Below are positions 1-11,263 of a stretch of 64,000 bases of DNA, piece by piece. The position numbers and the translations under genes were made by a program. The stretch lies in NCBI GenBank assembly GCA_022749755.1, contig CM040447.1, forward strand, positions 3,494,545 to 3,558,544, given 5' to 3'. Position 1 is the stretch's first letter. Every line of letters starts with the position of its first letter. The stretch comes from Azadirachta indica. Taxonomy: Eukaryota > Streptophyta > Magnoliopsida > Sapindales > Meliaceae. Under the pieces are notes generated by a model. That model did not search any database. It saw only the letters and a program-made list of their open reading frames with translations, and had not been told where the DNA came from.

Positions 1-189
1 ATGTAGTTTATATAGAACTTTCATATAATTAAATTCACATAAAAATATAGTGGATTGTTATGTGTGAGTAATTCTAGTAGATTGTGAGAAAGATTGTCAA
101 ATAGGATGGGATAACTTATTGTCAATTTTGGTATTAAATCAAAGCAACACTAGTTGAAGAATTAAATGTCACTAACTATGATAAAATTA

Positions 190-420
190 TTTGCCCAAAT
201 CTTTTTATCAATTGAATTTTATAATTAGTTTAATTTTCGGTAATTTTCATTTTTACACAAAATTTTTCTAATCAAATCATTCAAATAAACTTAGGCTTAA
301 TTATCTTTGTTAATTAATAGATTAACATTTCTTGTGGATTCGACATCATTTCTTAATCACTATATTACTTGTTACGATTCCGTGCACTTACGGGTACTAT
401 GTGTAAAACGTAATGGCACA
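190..420 (+). repeat. Ty3/gypsy LTR-end relic
   Basis: The stretch ends with wording typical of the last part of plant gypsy LTRs just before the primer binding site: a 'gtggattcgacatc' motif followed by 'gattccgtgcacttacgggt'. The primer binding site itself is missing, because at about 420 the sequence changes abruptly into the repeat unit of the gene cluster found 27 kb downstream. No coding sequence is visible. The family match is from memory of plant elements, so the class is likely and the lineage uncertain. Confidence 0.45.
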
Positions 421-877
421 ACAATTGTGAGAGTATTGAAAAGTTTGTAGTTGCTTGTTAAGTGCAAGTGACACTTGTTCAAAGTCACTTCCTGTAAGAC
501 ATAAGTGATACTTGTTCAAAATTATTTGTTGTAAGATTTAAATGGCAGTCAAAATTCAGTTATGTTATAAAAATTTATTTGACATTGAAAACTTGATCAG
601 AGTTCTTCGAGGATTGAAGATTGAATTTAATAAAATAATCAGCCTGGTTAGCTTGCAAGCATGGATGTTGGCTAAAGTGTATTGAACCATGTAAAAATAT
701 TGTGTTTCATATCTATCTATCTCTATCTCTTTTTTACAATTGTAGTTATAGTTGTTAAATGCACTTAATCATAAACTTGGAGACTAATTTATCATTATTT
801 ACAAATTGAGGATTATAATAGTATGTTGACTTTATTATATTACATGATAGAGGATTTGAAATATTTAATATTGAACT
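421..877 (+). repeat. Isolated fragment of the ECA1-cluster repeat unit
   Basis: This piece is collinear with 29,160-29,620, 31,960-32,350, 34,960-35,400, 47,220-47,640, 49,530-49,990 and 56,860-57,300. Shared landmarks are the doubled 'gtgacacttgttcaaa' motif, 'tcttcgaggattgaagat', 'ggttagcttg', 'aaatattgtgtttcatatct' and 'gaggatttgaa'. It has the same orientation as the main cluster, though 26 kb of other sequence intervenes. It ends exactly where a copia LTR begins (TGTTAGG at 878), so that element inserted into this unit. No gene copy accompanies it. Confidence 0.75.
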
Positions 878-1515
878 TGTTAGGAAGAAACAAGAGAAAT
901 TAGTACAAATTTAACTCTTCCCACCTACTTGAACCAAGATAAAGTAATCAAGTAAATTAAAACAATAAAAACTGCAAGAATAATTAAGTTCAAAAAATAC
1001 AAGAGACGCCAAATTTACGTGGAAAAATCTCTCCCTCAATGTGAGTGAGAGTTTTCTTCCAAGATTACAGTCTTAGAAACAAATAAGAACTCAATTGTAA
1101 AGTGAGAGTCAAAGAAAAATCTCACCAAATACACCAATAGATGAACACCAAAGTGAAAAAGTCAAAATAAGACTGCAGAAAAATTCTGAAAATCAGAGTT
1201 GCTGTGAATGAAAATTCTGGACATGTTAAAGAACTTTGATGGTCAATCACACCATTAAAATCAAGAACTATGTGTGTAGAATCTCCATGTAAAATTTAAG
1301 TCAAAACGGAGTTCAAATTGCCACCCGATTGTTAGCATGATTAAAACTGCGCAGGATTGAAATTTTTTGGAAAAGTGCTATCTTTCTGTCTTACGGCTTG
1401 CACTACTCTTCTCACACACATACCTTATATAGCCACAAAATAAAGCTAAAATCTCCTTAACCATGTAGGCATCAAATTGGGCCTTCTCTAAATAGGAGTG
1501 AAGCCCAACCCAACA
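878..1515 (-). mobile_element. Ty1/copia LTR (3' LTR, element on minus strand)
   Basis: The LTR runs from TGTTAGG to CCCAACA, a terminal inverted pair ending TG...CA. It is followed on the + strand by 'aatctccccctcac', whose complement is a polypurine tract, which places this as the 3' LTR of a minus-strand element. The length of about 638 bp is usual for copia LTRs. The partner 5' LTR is not seen in the window. Confidence 0.7.
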
Positions 1516-2640
1516 AATCTCCCCCTCACAACTATTTGGAGAAATCCATCATTCCGGCGATCAAACGGCAAGTCTCAAGTTTTTCCCTCGATAATGACTT
1601 TGTCAACATATCAACACCACCAAGTGACATGGTTTTCATAGGACTATAAATATTAGAATGCATTAAATCAAGTATCTCAGGTGTTCCGGTCGGTAAATGG
1701 CTCTTGAAGGAAACTCTACGCTATTCCTTCTAAATAATGCATATAATTCTTCAAGTGCACTTTCTTTACTCTAGGTAACACATTCTTCTTAGTTAGCTCA
1801 GTTACCCCCTTCTCACTTATGACATAACCGTTTATACCAGAACTCAATTCTATCTTCTGACTCAACTGCGTGCACAACATCTTTAGTAATTTTAGCTTAA
1901 GTAAGGTATAAAGAGAAATATTTCTTACCACCAGCCATAACCATAACACCTTTAGTGAGCTTCCAATTGTCTCCTGAAAAATTGTTGTCATAGCCAGCAT
2001 CACAAAGCTTACCAACAGAAAGAAGATTAAGCCAAATATCTAGGACGTGCTTAACATGCCTGAGAACTAGCATAGAACTATTAGCAGTCTTCAAGCAAAC
2101 ATCTCTAACACCTACACATTGTGTTATTTCTTCATTAGCTGTCTTGACATTTCCAAAATCACCAGTTGTACAAGAGGAGAAAAAATCCCTTCTGGCTGTA
2201 ATATGAACAGAGGCACCACTATCTATCATCCAATTGGTCTCATTATGAGCAAGGTTGATTACATCATATTTTTGAACAGTTAAAATATCTTTAGGAGTAA
2301 CATTAACTTTATCATCATCACTATTATAGTTGGTCTTCTTTTTTTTCTGTTTGCTCTCCTTATTCTCTCTTTTCCATTTGTAGCAATATTTCTTGACATG
2401 TCCTTTCTTACCACAATAGTGACACTCAAGATTTTTATACTCTTTTCTTAACTTGTTTATGCTATGATCTTTGTTACTGGAATCCCGCCTCTTGCATTTT
2501 TCAAGTGAGTCTTGTCAATATGTAATACTTCCTTAATTTTAAATAAAACAAATTTTCTTGATTTCGACTTGCTTAGAATCAACTCTAGTCTCGGATTTAG
2601 TGATAAAACATGATATACCGATAAGAAGCATCTCCTATGA
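1516..2640 (-). pseudogene. Copia gag-protease-integrase relic with internal deletion
   Basis: Reading leftwards, the piece shows a zinc knuckle (CHYCGKKGHVKKYC, about 2,430-2,385), then the aspartic protease motif (MIDSGASVHIT, start of the frame at 2,229). Next come a GAG-pre-integrase segment (about 1,890-1,740) and the first integrase residues (near SLGG, about 1,620). At that point the reading jumps directly to residues like those at the very end of copia RNase H (VDMLTKSLSREKL, about 1,600-1,560), followed by the polypurine tract and LTR. The core integrase, reverse transcriptase and most of RNase H are therefore missing. Frames are broken by stops and shifts, so it is inactive. Confidence 0.75.
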
Positions 2641-2689
2641 GTCAATCTATCATACCACTTCTTTTTCTTCTTCTTGAAAATTTTGGCAT

Positions 2690-4750
2690 CCTTATAAGCA
2701 TCTTTTCAGGACTCATTCTTTTCATTTCTATACACATTCGTCACACCACTAATGATAATATTTACCCTATGACAAGTGCTTGTGATGTTTGGAGATTTCT
2801 TGTCATAGAAAATGTTAAACTTGACCTTTTCATCATTTACCTTTAAAGTCATCTTAACATGTTATACATCAATTAAAGCTCCTCTAGTGGCCAGGAAAGG
2901 TTGACAAAGAATAATAGGGACCTCCCGATCTTCCTCTATGTCAAGCACCATGAAATCATTAGGGAAATGAATTTATCCACTTTCACCAAGACATCCTTAA
3001 CAACACCCAAGGATATATCAGAGATCAATTTTCCATTTGCAAAGACATCGTTGTTGGCTTCACCTCCTTAAGGGCTAACTTTCGAAAAACCAAAAGAAGC
3101 ATTAGGTTAATACTTGCCCCAAAATCACATAAAGATTTTTCAAAGCTAGAATTGCTAATAGTGCACGAGATAGTAAAACTACTTGGATCCTTCTCTATTT
3201 TTAAGCAATTTTCCTTGGATAATGAGTTAAACTTCTCCGTTAGCTTCACCACCTCATACTCCTCCAACCACTGCTTGTTTGACATCACCTCTTTTATGAA
3301 TTTAGCATAATTCAGCATTCGCTCTAAACTATCCATAAAGGAGATGTTAATGTGGATTTTCTTAGAAGTCTCAAGAAACTTGAAGAATTGGGTATCTAAT
3401 TTCTCCTTTTGAAGTCTTTGAGGAAATGGCAAAGGTGGAGTGATAATGGGAGGATTATCTAGAAATAAGATGTCACTAGTTTCAATTCTTCCTCTGATAA
3501 TTCACTTACAACTTCTTTCTCTTCAACTCACTCTCCTTTGGCCTAGGTTACTCTAATTCTTTAACCCTCATAAGAGTGATAGTCTTGCATTGCCTTTTTA
3601 GGTTGACTTCCATATCACTTGAAAATTTTCTATTATAAGGAGACTTGATTGATGTAGCTAGTTGGCCAACTTGAACTTTTAAGGATTTCACTATTGCTCC
3701 TATATTCACAATACAAGTTTCCATGTTGTCTAGCAGAACTTCATTCTTGTTAAATTCAGGTGATGGTAGTTACATCGCATTCCTAACATTGCCATAGGAA
3801 AAATTTTCATGGTTCCAAAGTCTCGAATGGTGTTTGGAAGGCAAATTATTGTTTAGCCAAAAGTTGTAGTTCCAGTTATTGATATATTGGCATTGCTCTT
3901 CCCTAAAACCATTATCAATCTATGAAGAACTTGAACCATCGCCTTCTTTTGGTTTACGGATGCCACTTGGGCTACAAAAGATGCTACTTGGGCTGATAAT
4001 TATACTAAGGGATCTACTTTATGAATTCCCACAACGCTCTTCACCAAGGTTCTCTCATCTGGCCATTAGTAATTATTGCAAGCCATTTCCTCTGGTAAAG
4101 CATAAGCTTCCTCAGCTGTTTTGGAAAATAAGGTACTGCCAACTGTTGTGTCTACAATCATTCAAGTTTTCCCATTTAATCCATTGTAGAACAACTATAT
4201 CTAAAACCAATCTTGTTACCATGTTAAGGACACTTCCTGATTAGATCCTTGAGCTGCTCCGAAGACTTATAGAAAGGCTCAAATCTAACTGTCTAAATTG
4301 TGCTACTTTGACCCTTAATTATGAATCTTTGATGGTGGAAAGGATTTCGTGAGAAACTTCTAAGCTAATTCTTCCTATTATTGATGCTCCATTGTTGTAA
4401 AGATTGCAACAAACCTCTAGCCTTGTCCCCCAAGAAAAATAGGAACAACCTCATTGGAATCAAGTCTTGATCTACTCTATTCATCTTAATGGTGTCATAC
4501 ACCTCCAAAAACATTGCCACATGAATTTTGGGGTCTTCAAGAGACAAACCCCTATACTAATTTTGCTAGCCATGTTTATCAATGCATGCTTAAGCTCAAA
4601 ATTATTGGCAGTGATTGCTTGCTGATAAATCCTTGAATAATTATCATTAACCATTGACTTGAATTAATCCCAAAAAGCTCTTGGTTGTTATGGTTGTGGT
4701 GGTGGCATATGATTTCCTTTGTTTGACATGACTCTAAATTGGTTCGTTTT
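2690..4750 (-). pseudogene. Ty3/gypsy (Athila-like) gag-protease relic
   Basis: From right to left: a gag start region (MSNKGNHMPPPQ, about 4,730), a retrotransposon-gag stretch (LRLFLF-type core with DKARGLLQSL, 4,547-4,365), and a linker with VGQLATSIKSPYN (about 3,690-3,640). The protease region follows at 3,432-3,025 and carries LCDFGASINLM around 3,120, continuing in broken frames to [10 protein letters not shown] and DREVPIILC down to about 2,700. Stops and frameshifts are frequent. Reverse transcriptase and integrase are absent, because the relic abuts the copia relic at about 2,640-2,690. The order and motifs match Athila-type plant gypsy elements. Confidence 0.7.
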
Positions 4751-4966
4751 TTCTTTTCTCAAACAACGAATAGTCTATTCAATTTCTGGATCAAAAGCCT
4801 AAATTTAAAGAAAACAAATGTAAAAAACAAACATTCTAGGCTACGAACTCTTCACATGCACTTACAAATGTCAAAACAAAATTTAAAGAAAACAAAAATA
4901 AAAACCTAAATTAAAATCAATACTACGCAATTGCAATATTAATAAAACTTAAAAAAAATTCTTAAA

Positions 4967-4983
4967 CCCCAATAACAGCGTCA
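4967..4983 (-). other. Primer binding site of the gypsy relic
   Basis: The minus strand reads tgacgctgttattgggg, a degenerate form of the TGGCGCCGTTGCCGGGG type of site used by Athila-like gypsy elements. It lies between the gag start and sequence resembling an LTR end, which is the expected place. Confidence 0.6.
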
Positions 4984-5778
4984 AAAACTTATTACGTGAC
5001 CACGCTATCCATAAGTATACGAGGTCATACAAGAGATATAGTAATAAAAAGTGTTGTTGTACCCACAACGAATGAGATTTAGTGTTTTAAACTAATTACT
5101 ATAATTATGGCAAACCGATTTTATCTAGGCAATTATTATATTCATCGTAATTAGAAATTGCTAAATGCTTCGTTTTAATTCACCAATGAATAATTATAAT
5201 TTAACCTGAATACCTCTCATGAGGTCAAGATCCTATATCTAACCAACCTCGCTGATATCCCTATCTAACTGCATTAATCAAAAGATCTTTTAGTTTTACT
5301 AGTTATTAATATCTAAAAATTCAATTATCTCCTGATTTCTTAGCTTCTCTAGAATTAATGTGATTGTTTAGATATTGATAGCCTCCCGGACTCTCAGTGT
5401 TTGTAAACTATATTTTCTTTATTTTAATGAACAAATTAATCTCTCCCAAGCTTCTATATATTTATATAATTTTAACTAATTTATTTTTCAATAAATTAGA
5501 AGCCTTAAGTGTAAGAAAACATAAATGAATAAAACATATTTATATTAACAGATCACCAACCAATTAAAACATAACTCAACTAGTTAGATCAAGACCATAG
5601 ATTATAGAAATTAGTCTAATATATCAATATCAAACATTAATACGATCTTGAAATTCATTATTCAACAAAATAGAACAAATAATAATAGCAAAATTTTCCC
5701 TCGATAAAGTAAAGTCTACCTCTTAGCCAAAATAAGAAAATCTACTTTGCAGTAGCTTCTATGCTTGGGCATTCAGAG
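4984..5778 (-). repeat. Probable 5' LTR part of the gypsy relic
   Basis: Immediately outside the primer binding site the minus strand carries wording usual at gypsy LTR ends (TGTGGGTACAACAACACTTT, then TACTTATGGATAGCGTGGTC). The outer boundary cannot be placed, and an ankyrin-like fragment begins at about 5,779. No other gene is seen here. Confidence 0.4.
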
Positions 5779-6073
5779 TCTGTGTAGCAAATTTTATTCC
5801 AAAATTCAGAAGCAGCCTGCAAACTTAATTCTCAAAAATCACCACCACTTCACTTGGCAACTACAAAAGGGTTCTTTGATATAGTAAAAGAATTGCAACC
5901 AATCAGCTCTGAAATGTGTTTTTCTTGCGATTGAGATAGGAGAAACCCTCCACATATTGCTGCCATCAAAAGCCACGTTAGCGATAGAGTTCGTTGAAGT
6001 AAGACCCCAAGCCACTGTATTAAATCTTACGAATCTAGGTAAGACAATTTTACGTGCATATGTGTTATACAAA
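5779..6073 (+). pseudogene. Ankyrin-repeat protein fragment
   Basis: The plus strand reads through an ankyrin repeat: KLNSQKSPPLHLATTKGFFD and IVKELQPISSEMC, then a stop codon in place of the usual Gln/Glu in 'D-x-D', then DRRNPPHIAAIKSHVSD. After a one-base shift it continues with EFVEVRPQATVLNLTNLGKT and a stop at about 6,073. PLHLA-x-x-KG-x-x-x-IVKEL and PPHIAAIK are signature ankyrin helices. The arrangement resembles plant membrane ankyrin proteins of the BDA1/ITN1/ACD6 type. One stop, one frameshift and truncation at both ends make it a relic. An open frame on the opposite strand here is a shadow. Confidence 0.65.
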
Positions 6074-7100
6074 TAAGAAAGAGCACACTTCGTGATTGCA
6101 ATTTTCTATTAAAAAAGATCCACTCATTAATCATTAATAACAATAACATATTGTTGTTTTGTAATAGAAATATTGTTTACCATAATTTTGTGATATGTAA
6201 TTATCACAAATTTATAATAAATTTTATGCCCACCACGCATTTATAAAAAACTCTCAATATAATATTATCAAAAAGATGTCTAGTTTTTTATTTTGTTGTT
6301 TCTATGTTTTTTTTGGTTTTGGTTTTTGAATTTTTTTTTAATTTTGTCACTTTCTACCGTTATTTTTAGTATTTGTCATTTATTTCATGTTTTTTCATTT
6401 TCCATTTAGAAGTATTATTGACCAATGCAAATAAAGTAAAACACAACAAATAACCAAATGAAATTAAAATAATATTATTGCCAACAAGTATTATATATAA
6501 AACAAACATTATAAATACTTTTACATAAAATCCAACATCCCAATCCAACTAACGTACATTAAATAACATCCCAATCTCCTCCATTAATTAGCCCAAATAA
6601 TTCATCAACATACTATTATTTTGAACAAATAACCCTACACTCCACATACAACGAATAATAATGTAAATTATAAAATCCACTTCTATTTTTAACATTAGAA
6701 TATGAACACGTTGCTGAACTATTACAAAAACATATTCTTCACTAAAAATTTGCATTGCAAACACAACAAATAACATTGTAAATGAAATTTTAACACAATT
6801 AACAAACTAAAAATTTAAATCTTAATGCAATTATCACACTAAGAATTACAAATACTAAAGTTTTCAATATATATATATATATGTGGTGAAATGAATATTA
6901 TTAAATTAAATTAAATATAAAGTATTCAATCACAATTAACATAATTTTATGAATTTTTTATATGATTAATTCATTAATTATGAATTTATATTAGAAATGT
7001 ATTGTAAAAGCAAAATAATAGAATAAAATAAAATGATGATAAGTTTAGTGTGGGACAGAGGCTTAAACATAAGATTTTCTATTTTCTCTTTTTTTTAAAA
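6074..7100. other. AT-rich non-coding stretch
   Basis: The sequence is very AT-rich, with short poly-A/T runs and an alternating AT run near 6,870-6,881. Small open frames on the minus strand (6,366-6,548 and 6,588-6,776) show no recognisable motif. No gene is supported. Confidence 0.5.
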
Positions 7101-7104
7101 AAAA

Positions 7105-7640
7105 TTATATCTACTCTGTTGTCTAAAACCAAAAATTTAATAGGTCCTTCCAGCCGAGTACCTTGAATAAATCTGCATCAACACTAACAAACCAACCAAC
7201 CAAGAAAAATCGACGCAGGATGTAAGCTCCAAAACCTTTGTAATGTAGAGGATCGCACAGTAGCCCATGTTGCTTCCAGTTTTGTACAAATTCTGGTATA
7301 CTCCCGTTCACGTTGTTTTCACTGATCCTATTGCAATGTAATCCAGAGAAATTTTGCACATAATCTTACAACAAGTACAAAATTTTACAAGGCAGTCAAA
7401 TTATTGGGCTTAGCCAGTTCCATTGGCAAATTTCCGCTCAATCCATTGGAGGATAGTCTCCTGCAGTCAATAATTAATATGTCTTCCAGTTAATATATAC
7501 ACAAATCATGGGAAAAAATTAAACATAAAAATGCTTGTAAGTGCCTTAACAAAGTTTTCAAGTCGACTAATTTCCCAAGCTTTGCCGGCACTGTTCCTGA
7601 AAATTGGTTTAATTATTTCAATGACCCTGGTAAAATAGAC
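7105..7640 (-). pseudogene. LRR receptor-like kinase exon remnants (LRR VIII-2-like)
   Basis: Several short exons, each one leucine-rich repeat, lie in minus-strand order with splice-like borders. They are NQFSGTVPAKLGKLVDLKTL (about 7,615-7,555), then an exon of exactly 72 nt (about 7,461-7,390) reading LSSNGLSGNLPMELAKPNNL between an AG and GTAAAAT. Next comes an exon of about 69 nt (about 7,338-7,270) reading ISENNVNGSIPEFVQNWKQ after an AG, and then IQGTRLEGPI near 7,150-7,120 after another AG. One LRR per 72-nt exon and the 'IPEFVQNWKQ' wording are characteristic of the At1g07650/At1g53440 group of plant LRR receptor kinases. No signal peptide, malectin-like domain, membrane segment or kinase was found, and the series ends in stops below 7,120, so this is a remnant. 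Confidence 0.65.
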
Positions 7641-7789
7641 CTACTCAGGTCACTAATAGAATACATTTTTTCAAATACTCAACAAATTCATATCTAGACA
7701 CCTGCACACACACATACAACAAAAATAATTTGAAGCGTTGCAAATTTAGCAACATGTACATTTGATGAAATGATAAGTCAGTCTTTCGA

Positions 7790-7860
7790 GTTTCCCCGAA
7801 AGACAAGCTACCCTGTCAAATCATATGGTCCCTGGAAGTCTCTTTGGGTTGTGAACAGAA
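7790..7860 (-). pseudogene. Possible further LRR exon scrap
   Basis: The minus strand reads a damaged LRR-like phrase (SLPGTI then, shifted, YDLTG), as in the early repeats of LRR VIII-2 kinases (QGTIPxDLTGL). It lies upstream of the better LRR exons in gene order, so it may be the preceding exon. The match is short and broken. Confidence 0.3.
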
Positions 7861-9109
7861 CAGAAATATTAATTTCATCAAAAATAAAAGAGTAGAAAAG
7901 AGTAGAAGGGGATCATCTTTGTTTAGCTTTAAAGTTGAGGAAATTGTTAATTTTCATCTTTGACTAAATATAGAAAATTTTTTATCAAACAGAGAATCAA
8001 TCGCTTTTATCTTGTAGGTTCTGGCCTTTTTATGAAGTCTTTTCAAATGGTATATGATAAGTCTTGTTCAATTCCTGCTTGTATCACAATTAGAGAAAAA
8101 TTGAATTTACATTTATTAAGTAATATTTAAGAAAATAAAAAGAATCCCCTGCTAATTCCTTCATTAGATCTAATACTATCTAAAAGACCAAATCAGAGGA
8201 TAAACCATTTGACCGAATGCTCTATTAATTAATGTAGTTAAGTGCAAGATTATCACTAACCCACATAAATACAACTCTGCCCTGCAAAGCAATGACCAAC
8301 ACTCTACAGGCTCAAATCATCAGCAGAATCTATGCTGAAACAATTCACAAAGAGGTCGAAAGTCAAGGGATTCAAGCACTGTGGATCTAAGAATTTTGAA
8401 ATGGGATTCAAGTGTATATAAAATTCAACATAGAAATGTCTCAAACTTGGAAAAGATTTGGAAGTGCATGCAAAATGAAACTAACATGCTTAGATAACTG
8501 CATTATTCTTGTATAATCTAATGTTACCAAATTATCAAACTTTATATAAAATGTCATTGAGGAATGAAGCATTAATAACTTACTTCTTGCTTGTTACAAC
8601 TACTTGCACAACATTTTACATTTGATGTTGTTGTGTTGCTTCCCAAAACATAAAGATTTTTACACACCACTTTCAAAATTCCCTAGTAAATCTCAGAGCT
8701 GCCTACCTTAAACAAATTCCATAAGGTTACCTAATTAATATTAGGTTATGCCATGCAAGCTGCCTACCTTGAACTAAACTTGTCAGGTGTTAGGTGCATA
8801 ATACTTGCAGCTTTTGAAATCAAAACAGGTCATAATCATAGCATTAAGATAATAAATGCCCAGCCCAGGACATGCCACACTTACTATTATTTACACAAAT
8901 TTTCGTTTCTTAAGAGTTTACTTGAATATTCCATGCCCCCAGGTCTCATGTGCCACATAATTAGATTAGATTAAATCATATCAAATCAAGATCTACATAG
9001 GGGTTGGCAAATAATTTCAGCTAGACATTTCGTCGAACAGTTTGCACACAGTAACTGTCATTTACAAGAAGACAAAAAGCACTTAATTATATGCTTCTAT
9101 AAGAATTTC

Positions 9110-9110
<1 letters not shown>
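7861..9110. other. Non-coding stretch, no gene seen
   Basis: This could be intronic or upstream sequence of the decayed LRR kinase. I see no conserved protein motif. A 73-codon plus-strand frame (8,753-8,974) has no recognisable features. Confidence 0.4.

Positions 9111-9114
<4 letters not shown>

Positions 9115-9142
<28 letters not shown>
9115..9142. repeat. (AT)n microsatellite
   Basis: An uninterrupted alternating AT run of about 28 bases. Confidence 0.95.
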
Positions 9143-9145
<3 letters not shown>

Positions 9146-9568
9146 TTTTACCTTGATGAAAAGGAGAAGCTATAGCTGCGGCGCAATTTGCTTCCGTTTT
9201 TCCCCATGAAATTGACGGCCCTACAGAAACAAGCAAATGATTAGAGAAAAAAAACTGATCATGGATATTCTGCAAAATAAATAATTGAAATCATGACAAA
9301 GATTAGCCACAGCATGTAGCCAGCAACCTTTCATTCCGAAAGATCCATTATGCAAACAGTTAAGAACGTAAAAATCACTTCCAGGAGATCGCATTGAGAA
9401 CTGAAACAGTAGAACTTTAAAACCTTAACGAAATTGAAAGATGGCAAGAATAGGTTTCCAGACGGGAGTAGGGGAGCAGAAGTAGTTGTCGGTGACGTGA
9501 AGTAAACAGAGGATTAGCGACTACTAATTTTTTACTTAGGGCTTCTTTTGCTATGAGTTCAATTTTTT

Positions 9569-9754
9569 TCATTCCTCGCTCACCTTCTGTTTTTCTGTTG
9601 TCTGTCTTCCGTTTCTGTTACTTCGCTTCCCCAACTCGGACAAAGAACAAGTGAGGTAATTTGGAGAAGAAGAACACGGCGCCGTATTTTTTGTCAAGCT
9701 AAGAAACGGGCTGAAGGGCAATGTAAGCGCAGTAGACAAGGAGGTCGCGCTCAA
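9569..9754 (-). CDS. Hypothetical small open frame, Ser/Thr-rich N-terminus
   Basis: The frame has 61 codons. The N-terminus is rich in Ser, Thr and Leu and poor in acidic residues, which can look like an organelle transit peptide. A donor-like GTGAGCG lies at about 9,583-9,577 near the end of the frame. A possible downstream exon (9,220-9,152) is bordered by AG and GTAAAA but hits a stop in the implied frame. I do not recognise the protein. It may be a broken first exon or chance. Confidence 0.2.
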   Translation of the reverse strand: MSATSLSTALTLPFSPFLSLTKNTAPCSSSPNYLTCSLSELGKRSNRNGRQTTEKQKVSEE

Positions 9755-9784
9755 CGACGTCGTCCGGAGAGAGATGAGGAAGGT

Positions 9785-10629
9785 CGCTGTTGTTGATGGG
9801 TGCCTGACATGCGCCTAAGTAGAAGTTGTTTCTGATATTGAACAAGTGATAACACATAAATTAAATCACAAATTTAGTTCATCTCATCTTTCAAGATTTT
9901 CAGCCGAAAACCACGTAGTTTTCAGCCAATATATATATAAACATGACTTGAATTTTTAGCCGAATAAAAATTAAACCAAGCCACATTGTTTCGCTCACAT
10001 GCATTAACAGAACAAATACTATGTTTTTTCTATTTCTTAGAACCCTAAATTATTTACCAAAACATTGTTTGGTTGTTATGTAACTTTTGTCATTTTTATT
10101 TCTTATAACCCTAAATTGCTTACCAAAATATTGTTTGATTGGTATATAATTTTTTCCAAGCTATATATCACAGAATTTTAACATTCTTTTGTCACAAAAT
10201 TCTTGAAAACAAACTTCAATTTGAGCGTAGAAGTTTTTAATAAAATTTGTAATAGAATTATATCATGATTTGTGATACAAGTAATTTCTGTCACAAAACC
10301 ATCTGTCCAGAAAGCTCACTTTTACTAGAAATCTTCCATGTTGCAGCCATAGATAAACAAGTAAAGGTAAATATAAGTTTCGTGCCATTTAGTGTGTATT
10401 AAAATTTTGCATACATGTGTGTACTATAATTATTAATTTTAAATTATTAATGATTATAAACTATTTGAAATTATTATTAAAAAAAACTATTTGAAATTAT
10501 AAAATTCTTTTATATTACTAGTGAGAATTTAAAAATAGTGCCACCAAAACCGCCGCTAGCTAATCCTTACCATCCTCTACTGCTGTTCATCTGCCAAAAC
10601 ATGAAAGCGACGCAATAGTTGTCGATGCC
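9785..10629. other. Non-coding stretch containing a small tandem duplication
   Basis: No gene is evident. The 66-bp duplication at 10,025-10,156 is listed separately. The stretch ends at the target-site duplication of the copia element. Confidence 0.5.
10025..10156. repeat. Tandem duplication, 2 x 66 bp
   Basis: Two adjacent copies share 'tatttctta-aaccctaaatt' and 'taccaaaa-attgtttg', offset by 66 bases, with several substitutions between them. Confidence 0.8.
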
Positions 10630-10634
10630 CATTT
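10630..10634. other. Target-site duplication, left copy
   Basis: CATTT directly before the TGTTAG end of the LTR, matching the copy at 15,729-15,733. Confidence 0.75.
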
Positions 10635-11169
10635 TGTTAGTTATTTGAATGAATTGTCAAGAAAAATTAAAAATAAGAACAGAACATTCGTTGACTTGTT
10701 GCTACAGAGTTTAATATTCTGCAGAATTTTTATTTCAGTGTTTTATTCTATGTATTCAAAGATTTTCACTTACCTTGCCATATAAATAACAACTAGACAT
10801 GCTAAAAAATCAATTCTAAAGAATTCTAAACAAACTTCTTAGAGATAAAACCTTTGACTCTAAATATAAACCATTAGATGAGAATTTTGACAGTTTTATG
10901 TAGACATTTTATATTGACTTTTTATATGAATATTTTTTAAACATTTGACTATAACTTTCTCTAGAAACATTCAAATTGAATAAAGTAAAATTTTCTAGAA
11001 AGTTGACATCTTTATCTTTCTAACGGTGCCAACCATGCTCAGAAATGATGCCTCAATCGATACAGTTTAAGTTTTGAAAATTGTCCTCTGACAGTGTTCA
11101 TAACCTGTAAATGTTGGAATGTATATTGTTTGACAATTCATAAGTGTAGAAAATGCATTAATTCTAACA
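10635..11169 (-). repeat. 3' LTR of the copia element
   Basis: Begins TGTTAG and ends CTAACA. It aligns along its length with 15,202-15,728, for example 'agttgacatc-ttatctttctaa', 'acagtttaagttttgaaaatt' and 'gtatattgtttgaca'. Confidence 0.9.
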
Positions 11170-11181
11170 CTCCCCCTTAAT
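11170..11181 (-). other. Polypurine tract
   Basis: On the minus strand the sequence next to the 3' LTR is a purine run ending GGGGGAG, the plus-strand priming site of the element. Confidence 0.75.
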
Positions 11182-11263
11182 GTATTTTCTTCACAACTCC
11201 AATGAGCTCTCTAGGATAAGAAAATCTTTCTCTTATAAGAGCTTAATTAAGAATGTCAGCAAG

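Noticed and set aside
3879..4244. 121-codon plus-strand frame
   Set aside because: It lies opposite the gypsy gag relic, whose minus-strand reading matches known gag wording.
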